From: Lentzea sp. NBRC 105346
GTDB lineage: Bacteria > Actinomycetota > Actinomycetes > Mycobacteriales > Pseudonocardiaceae
Assembly: GCF_030269605.1 (NCBI RefSeq)
Contig: NZ_BSTQ01000022.1
Location: forward strand, 62,001-126,000
Length of the DNA stretch: 64,000 nucleotides
Direction of reading: 5' to 3'
This document shows positions 32,099 to 40,680 of the stretch, piece by piece. How positions within the stretch are numbered: the stretch's first letter is position 1; every line of letters starts with the position of its first letter. The notes under the pieces are model-generated. The model was given only the letters and a program-made list of their open reading frames with translations, made no database searches and was not told the origin of the DNA. The position numbers and the translations under genes were made by a program.

Positions 32099-33562
32099 TT
32101 ACTTCTTCGGCACGATGGTGACAGGTACGCTGACCTGCGCTGATCCGGTGGTGCCAGTGATGGTGCCATTGCTCGCTTTCGGACCGGCCAGCAGGCGCAG
32201 GACGAACGTCACCGACTCGCCCGGTGCCAGTTCGCGCCCGGAAGAACAAGTCACCGTGTCCTTGCCCGCCGGGCACCCGACCGAACCCGCCGTGGTGTTG
32301 CCCGGCCCGACCGTCTTGAGGTCGTCGGGCAGGGACACCGTCAGCGTGACCGGCGCCGACGGTGCCGAGCCGGTGTTGCTGACCGTGATGGACAGTTCCG
32401 ATGGCGGGCCGCCGGTGTGCGTGGTGAACCCAGGCGGTGCCTTCGCGTCCAGCACGGGCGTCCCGAGGGGCGTGGTGATCGTCGTGGCACCCGGCGTGGT
32501 GAGCGTCGGCCCCGTGACCGTCGGGGTGCCGGCGGACGTGCCGCTGCGGACCGGCGTCGCCGTGCTGCTCGACGCGGGAGGTTGCGCGGCCGCGCTGGGA
32601 GCGGTGGAGGGGACGGGCCCGCCCGCTGTCCCCAGTGCGACAACGATGACGAAGGCGGTCGTCGAGGCCGCCGCACCGACGACCATGGGCGTCGTCGCGG
32701 CGACGGAGGCGCTCGCCTTGGCCGTCGCGGCCAGGTAACCGGCGGTGCCCGCGCCGAGCACGATCGGCGCGACGACACCGCGCAGCGCGCCGTTGACGTC
32801 GGCCAGCTCGGTGGCCAGCGCCCGGCAGGTCGCGCAGCCGTCCAGATGCGCGTCGAGCTGTGCCGACTCACGGCCGGTGAGGCCACCACGGGTCCAGGCG
32901 CCCAGCCGGGCGACGGTGGCCCGGCAACGGTCGGCGGGCCGGTCGCCCACGTGCGCCTGGAGGTAGGCCTTGCGCAGCCCCTCACGGGCCCGGTGCGCCA
33001 TCGCGGAGACGCCGTTGGGCGTCAGGCCGAACACCGGCGCGAGCTCGTTCGGTGAGCGGCCTTCGATCGCGGTGTGCCACAACACGTTCTGCCAGCGCTC
33101 GGGCAGGCTGGCGAACGCCTTCGCGACCAGCGTCCGATCCAGCTCCGCGACCGCTGTGTCGTGGAACGGCTGGCTGGTCACCTGCTCGGCGCCGGGAACG
33201 TCCGTTACGTCGCCCGCCAGCTCGAGCCGGCGGTCCCGCCGGTAGCGGTCGTAGGCGGTGTGGCGCACCGCGGTGAGCAGGTAGGGCCGGAACGCCGAGT
33301 CGGGACCGCCACCCGCGCGCAGGGTGACGAGCACCTTGGCGAAGGCGTCCGACACCAGGTCGTCGGCCTCGATCGGCGACCGGGACAGCTGCATGGCCAG
33401 GTTCTGCGCGGCCCGCACGTGGCGCTCGTAGAGCCCGCCGTAGGCGTGCACGGTCCCGCCGCGCACGGCCTCGATCAGCTCCGCGTCCGACGACAGGTGC
33501 GGCGGTCCCGACGCCGACCCGTCGTCGGCGTCGAGGAGCGCGCGGGCGAGGCCGGCACGCAT
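32099..33562 (-). CDS. ECF sigma factor fused to anti-sigma-like membrane domain
   Basis: This protein of about 487 residues has sigma-70 region 2 (LYERHVRAAQNLAMQLSRS, then DLVSDAFAKVL) and region 4 (LPERWQNVLWHTAIEGRSPN, then GLTPNGVSAMAHRARE). A zinc-finger-like anti-sigma motif follows (HLDGCATCRAL), then a transmembrane segment (near 235-260), a Ser/Thr/Pro-rich linker and an extracellular beta-rich domain resembling DUF11 (LSITVSNTGSAP). Such one-polypeptide, membrane-tethered sigma factors probably require proteolysis or dissociation to act. The start is uncertain: 33562 fits region 2 and low-GC DNA lies upstream, but a frame continues to 33718. Confidence 0.82.
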   Translation of the reverse strand: MRAGLARALLDADDGSASGPPHLSSDAELIEAVRGGTVHAYGGLYERHVRAAQNLAMQLSRSPIEADDLVSDAFAKVLVTLRAGGGPDSAFRPYLLTAVRHTAYDRYRRDRRLELAGDVTDVPGAEQVTSQPFHDTAVAELDRTLVAKAFASLPERWQNVLWHTAIEGRSPNELAPVFGLTPNGVSAMAHRAREGLRKAYLQAHVGDRPADRCRATVARLGAWTRGGLTGRESAQLDAHLDGCATCRALATELADVNGALRGVVAPIVLGAGTAGYLAATAKASASVAATTPMVVGAAASTTAFVIVVALGTAGGPVPSTAPSAAAQPPASSSTATPVRSGTSAGTPTVTGPTLTTPGATTITTPLGTPVLDAKAPPGFTTHTGGPPSELSITVSNTGSAPSAPVTLTVSLPDDLKTVGPGNTTAGSVGCPAGKDTVTCSSGRELAPGESVTFVLRLLAGPKASNGTITGTTGSAQVSVPVTIVPKK

Positions 33563-33802
33563 CGTGACCGGGTCCGCGGTACGCCACCACCGCGCTTCGC
33601 GTTCGTCCGGATGCCCGAACAAAGGGCTCGCCGCCTTCTGAATGCCAACAATATGAGCGTTCTGCGGCTGCTCACCTTGCCATGGACATCGCCGCTGGTC
33701 GCGTGGCCGATTCCACACTGCACGACGTGTCGGTACCCCGTTGCGCCTTAGGGAGCAGGGCGATGGTCCGGTCGTTCGATCAGGCCGGGCACGGCGAACG
33801 CG

Positions 33803-34759
33803 TCAACCGTTGTAGCCGGAGAAGATCCGGGCGAACTCGTAGGGCTGCTGCGCGATGTTCGTGCAGCGGTACAGGGCGCCGTTGCACGCGTTGGCGTCGC
33901 GGCCCTGTTCCCAGAACGAGAGCATGCCCAGGTGCACCGAGCTCGCGAAGCTCACGAGCGCGCGGGCGTCCTTCTGGTAGAAGATCTCGTTCTGCGAGTC
34001 GTTCACGCCCAACATCGGGGTGACGCCGATCTTCTTCCAGGCCGCCGAGTCCGTCAGCCCGTACACCGACTTCACCTGGGCCTGCGTGGCCCTGGCCGCG
34101 GCGATCGCCTTGGCGCCCTGGTCACCGGGCCCCTGGTAGTAGTCCATCGCCATGACGTTGACCAGGTCCAGGTTCACCCCGGCGTTCTTGGCCGACTTCA
34201 CCACGTTCACGCCGTCCTGCGTGAGCCCGCTGGGCAGGACCGGCAGGGTGAGCGAGATCTTCAGGCCGGGGTGGCGGTCCTGGAGGATCTTCAACGCCTG
34301 CGACCGGCGCGCCACCGTCGTCGGGTCGGCGACGGCGGCCCCCTCGATGTCGAAGTCGACGTACTTCAGCGAGTACGCGTTGACCACGGCGTCGTACTCG
34401 TTGGCCAGCGTCGTCGGCGTCGTGCAGTAGTAGGCCAGTTCGATGCCGGACGCACCGCCGAAGGAGATCTTCACGTCGCCGCCGGCCGCCCGGATCTTGG
34501 CGATCTCCTCCTTCTGCCACCCCGTCCTGGGGTCGTAGGCGCCGAACCAGCTGGCCTTGCAGCCGTACGAGGTGACGAAGCCGAGGGTGAAGCTCTTCAC
34601 GCCTCCCTTACTGGCCATTGTGGACAGAACGGGCGACGGCCAGGCGCCCATGTCCACGTAGGGAGCGACCGATGACGCCGTCGCCGCCTGACTCGTGCCT
34701 ACCGGCAGGGTCGTGATCGCCAACGCGGCGATCAGGCCGATCTTGAACAGCCTTCGCAT
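33803..34759 (-). CDS. Secreted GH18 chitinase
   Basis: This 318-residue protein has a signal peptide (MRRLFKIGLIAALAITTLPV, cleavage near SQA-AT) and a GH18 barrel. The catalytic motif YVDFDIEG carries the DxDxE acid. Other conserved stretches are KISFGGASG and NVMAMDYYQG. No carbohydrate-binding module is attached. It should cleave chitin outside the cell. AGGAGG-like sequence precedes the ATG, and a DasR-like site lies about 40 bp further upstream, so regulation by N-acetylglucosamine is likely. Confidence 0.9.
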   Translation of the reverse strand: MRRLFKIGLIAALAITTLPVGTSQAATASSVAPYVDMGAWPSPVLSTMASKGGVKSFTLGFVTSYGCKASWFGAYDPRTGWQKEEIAKIRAAGGDVKISFGGASGIELAYYCTTPTTLANEYDAVVNAYSLKYVDFDIEGAAVADPTTVARRSQALKILQDRHPGLKISLTLPVLPSGLTQDGVNVVKSAKNAGVNLDLVNVMAMDYYQGPGDQGAKAIAAARATQAQVKSVYGLTDSAAWKKIGVTPMLGVNDSQNEIFYQKDARALVSFASSVHLGMLSFWEQGRDANACNGALYRCTNIAQQPYEFARIFSGYNG

Positions 34760-34798
34760 GACGAACCTCCTCAGGTGCAGGGTGTGAGGTGGGTCATC

Positions 34799-34814
34799 AT
34801 TGGTATAGACCATC
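34799..34814 (-). promoter_or_regulatory. DasR-responsive element (dre)-like site
   Basis: The minus strand reads GATGGTCTATACCAAT. The core TGGTCTATACCA differs at one base from the dre core TGGTCTAGACCA known for chitin and GlcNAc regulons. It lies 40 bp upstream of the chitinase start, where such sites usually occur. Confidence 0.65.
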
Positions 34815-34894
34815 ACTCGGAGAAAGACCAGCCCAGTGGGAAGCGAGTTGATCGTCCAGAGTGGAGGGGAAGCGGAGTCCGCACGCTCTCCCCA

Positions 34895-34938
34895 CTTCAA
34901 CATATAGCGCACCGGGGGGCTTGCGGCAAGACCCGGGG
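34895..34938 (+). promoter_or_regulatory. Rifamycin-associated element and flanking conserved block, glycosyltransferase gene
   Basis: GGGGCTTGCGGCAAGACCC (34916-34934) is a 19-bp inverted repeat with one mismatch, as expected for an RAE. The 5' flank CTTCAACATATAGCGCACC matches the helR copy at all but two positions. It is 62 bp upstream of the GTG at 34996. TTGYGG with a CANAAT hexamer 19 bp later is shared with helR and might be the promoter. Confidence 0.8.
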
Positions 34939-34995
34939 TGTGCTTCAGAATTCCCGGCCGAACGCCTTTGACGTGCGGAAATGGGGGACCTGGTA

Positions 34996-36180
34996 GTGCG
35001 TGTGCTGTTGACGACGTGGGGATCGCGCGGGGATGTCGAGCCGCTGGCGGCGCTGGCGGTGGCGTTGCGGGAACTGGGTGCGGACGCGCGGGTGTGCGCT
35101 CCGCCGGACGACGATTTCGCGGTGCTGCTGGCGCGGGCCGGCGTGCCGCATGTGCCGATGGGCCCTTCGGTGCGTTCGGTGGTCGAGAACCCGAAGCCGG
35201 ACGCGTTCCAGCTCGCTCCGCAGCTGGTCGCCTCGCGGTTCGAAACGTTGCTGGAGGTGGCGGAGGAGGGCTGTGACGCGCTGCTGGCGACCGGCCTGAT
35301 GCCCGCGGGGGTACCGGACGTGGCCGAGAAACTGGGCATCCACTACGTGCTCGCGACGTTCCACCTGCTCGGGCTGCCGTCGCGGCACCGCCCTCCGGGC
35401 AGGCGGCCGGGCACACCGTCGCCGGACGACGAGACCGACAACCGGGTGCTGTGGGAACAGGACGCCCAGCGGGTCAACGCCCTGTACGGCCCGGCGCTGA
35501 ACAGCCATCGGGCGGCGATCGGCCTGCCGCCGGTGAACAACGTCCGCGACCACGTCCTGACCGGTCGGCCGTGGCTGGCGGCGGACCCGGTGCTGTGCCC
35601 GCCGCAGGGGGAGACGGACCTCGACCTCGTGCAGACCGGGGCGTGGATCCTGCCCGACGACCGGCCGCTGCCGGACGACCTGGTGGCGTTCCTGGACGCC
35701 GGCGACCCACCGGTGTACGTGGGCTTCGGCAGCATGGCCGCGCACACCCCGAAGGACATCGCCGAGGTGGCCATCGACGCGGTCCGTTCGCAGGGGCGCC
35801 GCGTCGTGCTCGCGCGAGGCTGGGCCGGCCTGACCGCGGTCGACTCCGAGGACTGCCTCGTCATCGGGGAGGTCAACCAGCAGGCGTTGTTCCGCAGGGT
35901 GGCGGCGGTCGTGCACCACGGCGGCGCGGGCACCACCGCGACGGCGGCTCGGGCCGGGGCCCCGCAGGTGATCCTGCCGCACATCGCGGACCAGCCTTAC
36001 TGGGCCGGTCGCGTGGCCGACTTGGGCATCGGTGCGGCCGCGACCGTCGACACGCTGTCCGCCGCGCTCGCCACGGCCCTGGCTCCCGAGACCGCCGCCC
36101 GCGCCATCGACGTGGCCGGTCAGGTGCGGGGCGATGGAGCGATGGTGGCCGCGAAGCTGCTTCTCGAGGAAGCCAGGTAG
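34996..36180 (+). CDS. rgt: Rifamycin-type glycosyltransferase (GT1)
   Basis: This 394-residue GT-B enzyme has the N-terminal motif VRVLLTTWGSRGDVEPLAAL and the C-terminal donor-binding motif VVHHGGAGTTATAARAGAPQ. It belongs to the antibiotic/macrolide GT1 group. Rgt enzymes glucosylate rifamycins at the C23 hydroxyl and inactivate them. The assignment rests on the RAE directly upstream; by sequence alone, another GT1 acceptor cannot be excluded. The GTG at 34996 (GGGGGA 7 nt upstream) is preferred; the ATG at 34981 is an alternative. Confidence 0.82.
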   Translation: MRVLLTTWGSRGDVEPLAALAVALRELGADARVCAPPDDDFAVLLARAGVPHVPMGPSVRSVVENPKPDAFQLAPQLVASRFETLLEVAEEGCDALLATGLMPAGVPDVAEKLGIHYVLATFHLLGLPSRHRPPGRRPGTPSPDDETDNRVLWEQDAQRVNALYGPALNSHRAAIGLPPVNNVRDHVLTGRPWLAADPVLCPPQGETDLDLVQTGAWILPDDRPLPDDLVAFLDAGDPPVYVGFGSMAAHTPKDIAEVAIDAVRSQGRRVVLARGWAGLTAVDSEDCLVIGEVNQQALFRRVAAVVHHGGAGTTATAARAGAPQVILPHIADQPYWAGRVADLGIGAAATVDTLSAALATALAPETAARAIDVAGQVRGDGAMVAAKLLLEEAR

Positions 36181-36186
36181 CGCACC

Positions 36187-36240
36187 GGAGCGAACGTGAC
36201 GTTCAGGGACATCCATGTCCCCCGACGTCACGTTCGCTCC
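36187..36240 (+). terminator. Long hairpin after the glycosyltransferase gene
   Basis: Outer arms GGAGCGAACGTGACGT (36187-36202) and ACGTCACGTTCGCTCC (36225-36240) are perfectly complementary; inner AGGGACAT/ATGTCCC extends the stem. It begins 7 nt after the stop. No U-tract follows. It may also be a dispersed genomic repeat. Confidence 0.65.
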
Positions 36241-36311
36241 GCTGCGCTCCCGGATTTTCGGAGCGCCGAAATTCCGGCACGTCTCCACCCGTCGCCCGAG
36301 CCGCACAATCA

Positions 36312-36366
36312 ACACATTCCGCCGCATCCATGGTTTCCCTGCCCCATGTCCTGAACAGGAGAGGTA
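36312..36366 (+). repeat. Conserved 5' leader of protease gene 1
   Basis: The sequence CCGCATCCATGGTTTCCCTG, followed by CATGTCCTGAAC and a GGAG ribosome site, is nearly identical to 46806-46859 before the second protease gene. It was probably duplicated with the gene, and may be conserved as a promoter or leader. Confidence 0.7.
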
Positions 36367-37059
36367 ATGCGGCTCAAGTTGTTGAGCGTGATCGTCGGAG
36401 CGATGCTCGTGACCGGCCTCGGCACGGCCACCCAGGCGCAGGCGACCGACGTGCAGCCGAACATCATCGGTGGGTCCACCGTGCCGGAAGGCGGCGCTCC
36501 GTGGGGTGCCCAGGTCAACGTGGGCGGAGGCTTCTGCTCCGGCTCCGTGATCGGCCCGCTGTGGGTGATGACCGCCGCCCACTGCGGTCGCGGCGGCAGC
36601 GTGCGCGTGGGCAGCCAGCGGCTCGGTCAGGGCCGGAGCATCCGGGTCGTGCAGGACTTCACCAACGGTGACGTGGCGCTGAAGAAGCTGGCGTCGCCGG
36701 CCAACATCAGCAAGTACCTGCCGTACGCCGCGACACCACCGCCGATGGGCGCCACCGTGCAGATCTACGGCTGGGGCGGCATCTCCGCGCCCGGCGGACC
36801 GCTGGCCCAGTCGATCAAGACGGCGAACCTGCGCGTGGTCGCGATCGGCAACACGATCAACGGTGCTCCGATCAACGGTCAGGCCTACTTCGGTGACTCC
36901 GGTGGGCCGATGGTCTACAACGGACAGGAGATCGGGACCTGCACCGGCCCCGTCGGCGGCGGGTCGGACCCGTCGAAGCTGACGGTGGCGTACCAGAACA
37001 TTCCGCGGCGGGCCGCCTGGGTGCAGCAGACGACCGGGATTCGCCCAGGAGGCAAGTAA
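36367..37059 (+). CDS. Secreted trypsin-like serine protease (S1)
   Basis: This 230-residue protein has a signal peptide (MRLKLLSVIVGAMLVTGLGT) and a short propeptide. The mature N-terminus is likely IIGG. The triad is His in TAAHC, Asp in NGDVALKK and Ser in GDSGGP. The S1-pocket residue six before the Ser is not a clear Asp, so trypsin specificity is uncertain. Cys pairs flank the triad. A close paralogue is at 46860. Function: extracellular protein degradation. Confidence 0.88.
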   Translation: MRLKLLSVIVGAMLVTGLGTATQAQATDVQPNIIGGSTVPEGGAPWGAQVNVGGGFCSGSVIGPLWVMTAAHCGRGGSVRVGSQRLGQGRSIRVVQDFTNGDVALKKLASPANISKYLPYAATPPPMGATVQIYGWGGISAPGGPLAQSIKTANLRVVAIGNTINGAPINGQAYFGDSGGPMVYNGQEIGTCTGPVGGGSDPSKLTVAYQNIPRRAAWVQQTTGIRPGGK

Positions 37060-37104
37060 GCACAAGGGCGGGCGAATCCGTCGTCGCCCGCCACCGTGTT
37101 AGGT

Positions 37105-37297
37105 TGATTCTGCACCACAACCGAACACCTCTGCCCGTGATGGGGAAGCCGGTCGAACTCCGGCACTGTCGCGCAACCGTGGGCCACGTCCAGTGGCGAG
37201 TCGGGATACCAGCCGGGCGGAGTTGATCATCCGACCCGCTGTCGCGAGAAGCAGGGGTGACCACCGGTCTCCTCCTTCATGCAGCACAAGGAGGAGA
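37105..37297 (+). ncRNA. Cobalamin riboswitch with Shine-Dalgarno-sequestering hairpin
   Basis: The conserved cobalamin-aptamer core is visible: GGGGAAGCCGGTCGAACTCC, CACTGTCGCGCAACCGTG, and GCGAGTCGGGATACCAGCC. Downstream, TCTCCTCCTT (37268-37277) pairs perfectly over 10 bp with AAGGAGGAGA (37288-37297), the ribosome site of the next gene, whose ATG is at 37299. Binding of cobalamin would probably stabilise this helix and block translation of the transporter operon. Confidence 0.92.
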
Positions 37298-37298
37298 A

Positions 37299-38027
37299 AT
37301 GAAAAGGCGCTCTGCCGTTCTGGCGTCCGTCGCCGGTCTGATCGTGGCCATCGCCCCTGACGCACACGCCATCGACCGCACCAAGGGCTATCCCGGATTC
37401 TGCAAGGACGACAACGGCGTGACCGTCGTGGTCGACTTCCAGCAACTGGGCGGCACGACCATCGTGCGCTGCAACCCGGCGACGAGCCGCGGCACCGGGC
37501 TGGACGCGTTGAAAGGCGCGGGGTTCCAGGTCGAGGGCAATCAGCGGTTTGGTGAATCACTCATCTGCCGCGTGGAGAACCGTCCCTCGGCCACGGAGAC
37601 GATCCCGATCACCGGCCGGAACGACTACCGCGAGCCGTGCGCCGACATGCCTCCTGCGGGCGCGTACTGGTCGTACTTTCACTCCGGGAACAACTGCGGG
37701 TGGGAGGTCAGCCAGTCGGGTCCGAAGGACCGCGACTTCGTCCGCGGCGGGTTCGAGGGCTGGTCGTTCTCGTTGAACGCCAAGGCGGACTCCAACACGA
37801 CGCCGAGGATCGCGCCGGTGCGGCCGGGCACCGAGAACCGGCCGTGCGACGTCGTCACGAGCACCAAGCCCGACCCGAAGCAGAACGTGGAGTTCACCGG
37901 CGGCGAGAAGACCGAGGCGATCAAGCAGAAGTCGAGCGACTTCGCGCCGTGGGCCGCGGGCGCAGTCGTGCTCGTGCTGGCGGTGGCCGGTTTCCTCGTT
38001 GCACGCAGGCGCAAGCAGAAGTCTTGA
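37299..38027 (+). CDS. Surface-anchored DUF4430-like (transcobalamin-type) protein
   Basis: This 242-residue protein has a signal peptide (MKRRSAVLASVAGLIVAIAP, cleavage near AHA-ID) and an extracellular domain. It ends with a membrane segment (AAGAVVLVLAVAGFLVA) and a basic tail. No LPXTG is present. Motifs VTVVVDFQQLGG, LDALKGAGFQVEG, ICRVENRP and YWSYFHSG resemble DUF4430, which is shared with the beta domain of animal cobalamin carriers. It is first behind the cobalamin riboswitch and overlaps the T component by 1 nt, so it is probably a surface cobalamin-capture protein. That role is inferred. Confidence 0.75.
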   Translation: MKRRSAVLASVAGLIVAIAPDAHAIDRTKGYPGFCKDDNGVTVVVDFQQLGGTTIVRCNPATSRGTGLDALKGAGFQVEGNQRFGESLICRVENRPSATETIPITGRNDYREPCADMPPAGAYWSYFHSGNNCGWEVSQSGPKDRDFVRGGFEGWSFSLNAKADSNTTPRIAPVRPGTENRPCDVVTSTKPDPKQNVEFTGGEKTEAIKQKSSDFAPWAAGAVVLVLAVAGFLVARRRKQKS

Positions 38028-39103
38028 TGGCGGGGTACTTCCTGCCGCGCGACCTGCACCCGGGCGCGTGGTGGGTGTGGGCGCTGGGGCTCGCGGTCGC
38101 GGCGACCCGCACGACGAACCCGTGGCTTTTGCTCACGATCGTGGCGGTCGCGGGGTTCGTCGTGGTCGCGCGGCGCGCGGAAGCACCGTGGGCGCTGGCG
38201 TTCCGGCTCTACCTGTACCTGGGCGTGATGATCATCGCGGTTCGGGTGTTCTTCCGCTTCGTGTTCGGCGGCGCGGAGGGATCGACGATCATCCTGCGGC
38301 TGCCGGAGATCCCGCTTGCGGGCATCCGGCTGTTCGGGGACGTGTCGGCGGAGTCGTTGCTGGGCGGACTCTACGACGGGCTGCGGCTGGCGGCGATGGT
38401 GATCTGCCTGGGCGCCGCGAACGCCCTGGCGAACCCGAAGCGGCTGCTCAAGGCGATGCCGCCGGCCCTGTACGAGGTGGGCACGGCGGTGATCGTGGCG
38501 CTGTCGGTGTTCCCGCAGCTCGCGGAGAGCGCGGTGCGGGTACGCCGCGCCCGCCGGTTGCGTGGCGGCTCGGGCCGGCGGATGCGGGTGCTGCAGACGA
38601 TCATGATCCCGGTGCTCGAGGACGCGCTGTCGCGGTCGCTGCAGCTCGCGGCGTCGATGGACTCGCGCGGGTACGGCCGGGCCGGTCTGGTCGAGGCCCG
38701 TGCCCGGATGTGGACGGGCCTGATGATGATCGCCGGTTTGCTCGGCGTGTGCGTCGGCGTCTACTCCACTTTGGACGGTTCGACGCCGCGCTACCTCGCC
38801 ACGCCAGTGTTAATAGGCGGGACAATCCTCGCGCTGGCCGGGTTCTGGCTGGCGGGTAAACGGGTGCGGCGCAGCCGGTACCGGCCGGACCGCTGGCGGC
38901 TGCCGGAGCTCGTCGTCGCGGCGAGCGGCCTGGGGGTCGCGGTGGTGCTGTTCGTGAGCTCCAGCTTCAACCCGATGAACCCGTCGCTGATCGACCTGTC
39001 CTGGCCGGCGCTGTCGTGGGAACCGCTGGCCGGCGTGCTGATCGGCGTGCTCCCCGCGTTCCTCACCCCGGTCCCCGAACCAGCAGCACTGGAAGTCGCA
39101 TGA
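38027..39103 (+). CDS. ECF transporter transmembrane (T) component
   Basis: This 358-residue CbiQ/EcfT-family membrane protein has about seven hydrophobic segments. The coupling-helix motifs are SRSLQLAASMDSRGYGRAG (A-R-G type) and AESAVRVRRARRLRGG. It links the ATPases to the S component. Start and stop overlap its neighbours. The C-terminal membrane segments beyond residue 240 extend past the usual length of EcfT. Confidence 0.87.
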   Translation: MAGYFLPRDLHPGAWWVWALGLAVAATRTTNPWLLLTIVAVAGFVVVARRAEAPWALAFRLYLYLGVMIIAVRVFFRFVFGGAEGSTIILRLPEIPLAGIRLFGDVSAESLLGGLYDGLRLAAMVICLGAANALANPKRLLKAMPPALYEVGTAVIVALSVFPQLAESAVRVRRARRLRGGSGRRMRVLQTIMIPVLEDALSRSLQLAASMDSRGYGRAGLVEARARMWTGLMMIAGLLGVCVGVYSTLDGSTPRYLATPVLIGGTILALAGFWLAGKRVRRSRYRPDRWRLPELVVAASGLGVAVVLFVSSSFNPMNPSLIDLSWPALSWEPLAGVLIGVLPAFLTPVPEPAALEVA

Positions 39104-40680
39104 TCGAACTCAACCGCGTCGGCTTCACCTACGACGGGCAGGCCACGCCCGTGCTGTCCGACGTCTCGCTGTCCGTCGGCGAGGGCGAGCTGGTGCTGTT
39201 CGCGGGCCAGACCGGCGCGGGCAAGTCGACCCTGCTCGGCACGATCAACGGCCTCGTCCCGCACTTCACCGGCGGCCATCTCAGCGGTGACGTGTCGGTC
39301 TCGGGGGTGTCGACGAGCTCCCGGCCACCGCGCGAGTTCGCGCATCTGGTCGGGGTCGTGGGGCAGGACCCGCTGGCCGGGTTCGTTGCCGACACGGTCG
39401 AGGAGGAGCTCGCGTACGGCATGGAACAACTGGCTCTGTCGCCACAGGTGATGCGCCGCCGCGTCGAGGAGACCCTGGACCTGCTGGGCATCGCGGACCT
39501 GCGCCGCCGCGCCCTGCGCACGTTGTCCGGCGGTCAGCAGCAACGCGTCGCCATCGGTGCGGTCCTGACCACCCACCCTCGCGTCCTCGTGCTGGACGAA
39601 CCGACGTCCGCGCTGGACCCGACCGCGGCCGAGGACGTGCTCGCCACGCTGGCCCGCCTGGTCGAGGACCTCGGCACGACCGTGCTGATGGCCGAGCACC
39701 GGATGGAACGCGTGATCCCGTTCGCGGACCGGATGGTGTACGTGCCGGGCACCGGCGGGATCGTCGACGGGACACCGGCGGAGGTGTTGCTCGACACGCC
39801 GATCGCCCCGCCGATCGTCCACTTGGGACGGTTGTTGGGCTGGGACCCGTTGCCCATGACGGTCCGCGAGGCGCGCCGCAAGAAACTGACGCTGGGGCCA
39901 CCGCCGGTCAGGTCGGTGACAGTGGGGGAGCGGTTGCTGACCGCATCTGGTGTCGTCGTGCGCTACGGCCCCAAGGTGGCGGTGCGCGGCGTGGACCTCG
40001 ACCTGCACGAGGGCGAGGTGCTGGCGATGATGGGGCGCAACGGTTCCGGCAAGTCGTCGCTGCTCTGGGCGGTGCAGGGATCCGGTCCGCGCCAGGGTGG
40101 TTCGGTGCGCGTCGGGTCGGCGGACCCACAGTCGTTGAGTAGCGCGGAGGCCCGCAGGCTCGTGGGCATGGTGCCCCAGACGGCGTCAGACCTGCTGTAC
40201 CTGCAGACGGTCGAGGCCGAGTGCGCGGCGGCGGACGCCGAGTCCGGTGCCGCGCAAGGAAGTTGTTGCGCGCTGCTGGATCGCCTGGCACCGGGCATCT
40301 CCCGATCGGCGCACCCGCGTGACCTGTCGGAGGGACAACGCCTGGCGCTCGTGCTGGCCGTGCAACTGTCGGCGGCACCACGGATCATGCTGCTCGACGA
40401 ACCGACCCGCGGCCTCGACTACGCCGCGAAGGCCGCGCTGGCGTCGATGATCGCGGCACTGGCCGCCGAGGGACGCGCGATCGTCGTGGCGACACACGAC
40501 GTCGAGTTCGTCGCCACCATCGCGCATCGCGTCGTGGTCATGGCCGAGGGCGAGATCGTGTCCGACGGCCCGGCCGCGGAGGTGCTCGGCGGTTCGCCCG
40601 CGTTCGCGCCGCAGATCACCAAGATCCTGGGCGGGCCGTGGCTGACCGTGGACGACGTACGCGCGGCGGTGGCCCGGTGA
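39100..40680 (+). CDS. ECF transporter fused double ATPase (A-A')
   Basis: This 526-residue protein has two ATPase halves. The first has Walker A GQTGAGKST, signature LSGGQQQRVAIGAVL and Walker B VLVLDEPTSALDP. The second has Walker A GRNGSGKSS, a less standard signature (LSEGQRLALVLAVQL) and Walker B IMLLDEPTRGLD. Fused A-A' proteins are common for ECF systems in actinobacteria. It overlaps the T gene by 4 nt and the S gene by 4 nt (GTGA). Confidence 0.92.
   Translation: MIELNRVGFTYDGQATPVLSDVSLSVGEGELVLFAGQTGAGKSTLLGTINGLVPHFTGGHLSGDVSVSGVSTSSRPPREFAHLVGVVGQDPLAGFVADTVEEELAYGMEQLALSPQVMRRRVEETLDLLGIADLRRRALRTLSGGQQQRVAIGAVLTTHPRVLVLDEPTSALDPTAAEDVLATLARLVEDLGTTVLMAEHRMERVIPFADRMVYVPGTGGIVDGTPAEVLLDTPIAPPIVHLGRLLGWDPLPMTVREARRKKLTLGPPPVRSVTVGERLLTASGVVVRYGPKVAVRGVDLDLHEGEVLAMMGRNGSGKSSLLWAVQGSGPRQGGSVRVGSADPQSLSSAEARRLVGMVPQTASDLLYLQTVEAECAAADAESGAAQGSCCALLDRLAPGISRSAHPRDLSEGQRLALVLAVQLSAAPRIMLLDEPTRGLDYAAKAALASMIAALAAEGRAIVVATHDVEFVATIAHRVVVMAEGEIVSDGPAAEVLGGSPAFAPQITKILGGPWLTVDDVRAAVAR

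Noticed and set aside
33562..33718. N-terminal extension of the ECF sigma gene to 33718
   Set aside because: The added part has no sigma motif, contains an AT-richer stretch (AACAATATGAGCG) and lacks a good ribosome site; kept only as an alternative start.
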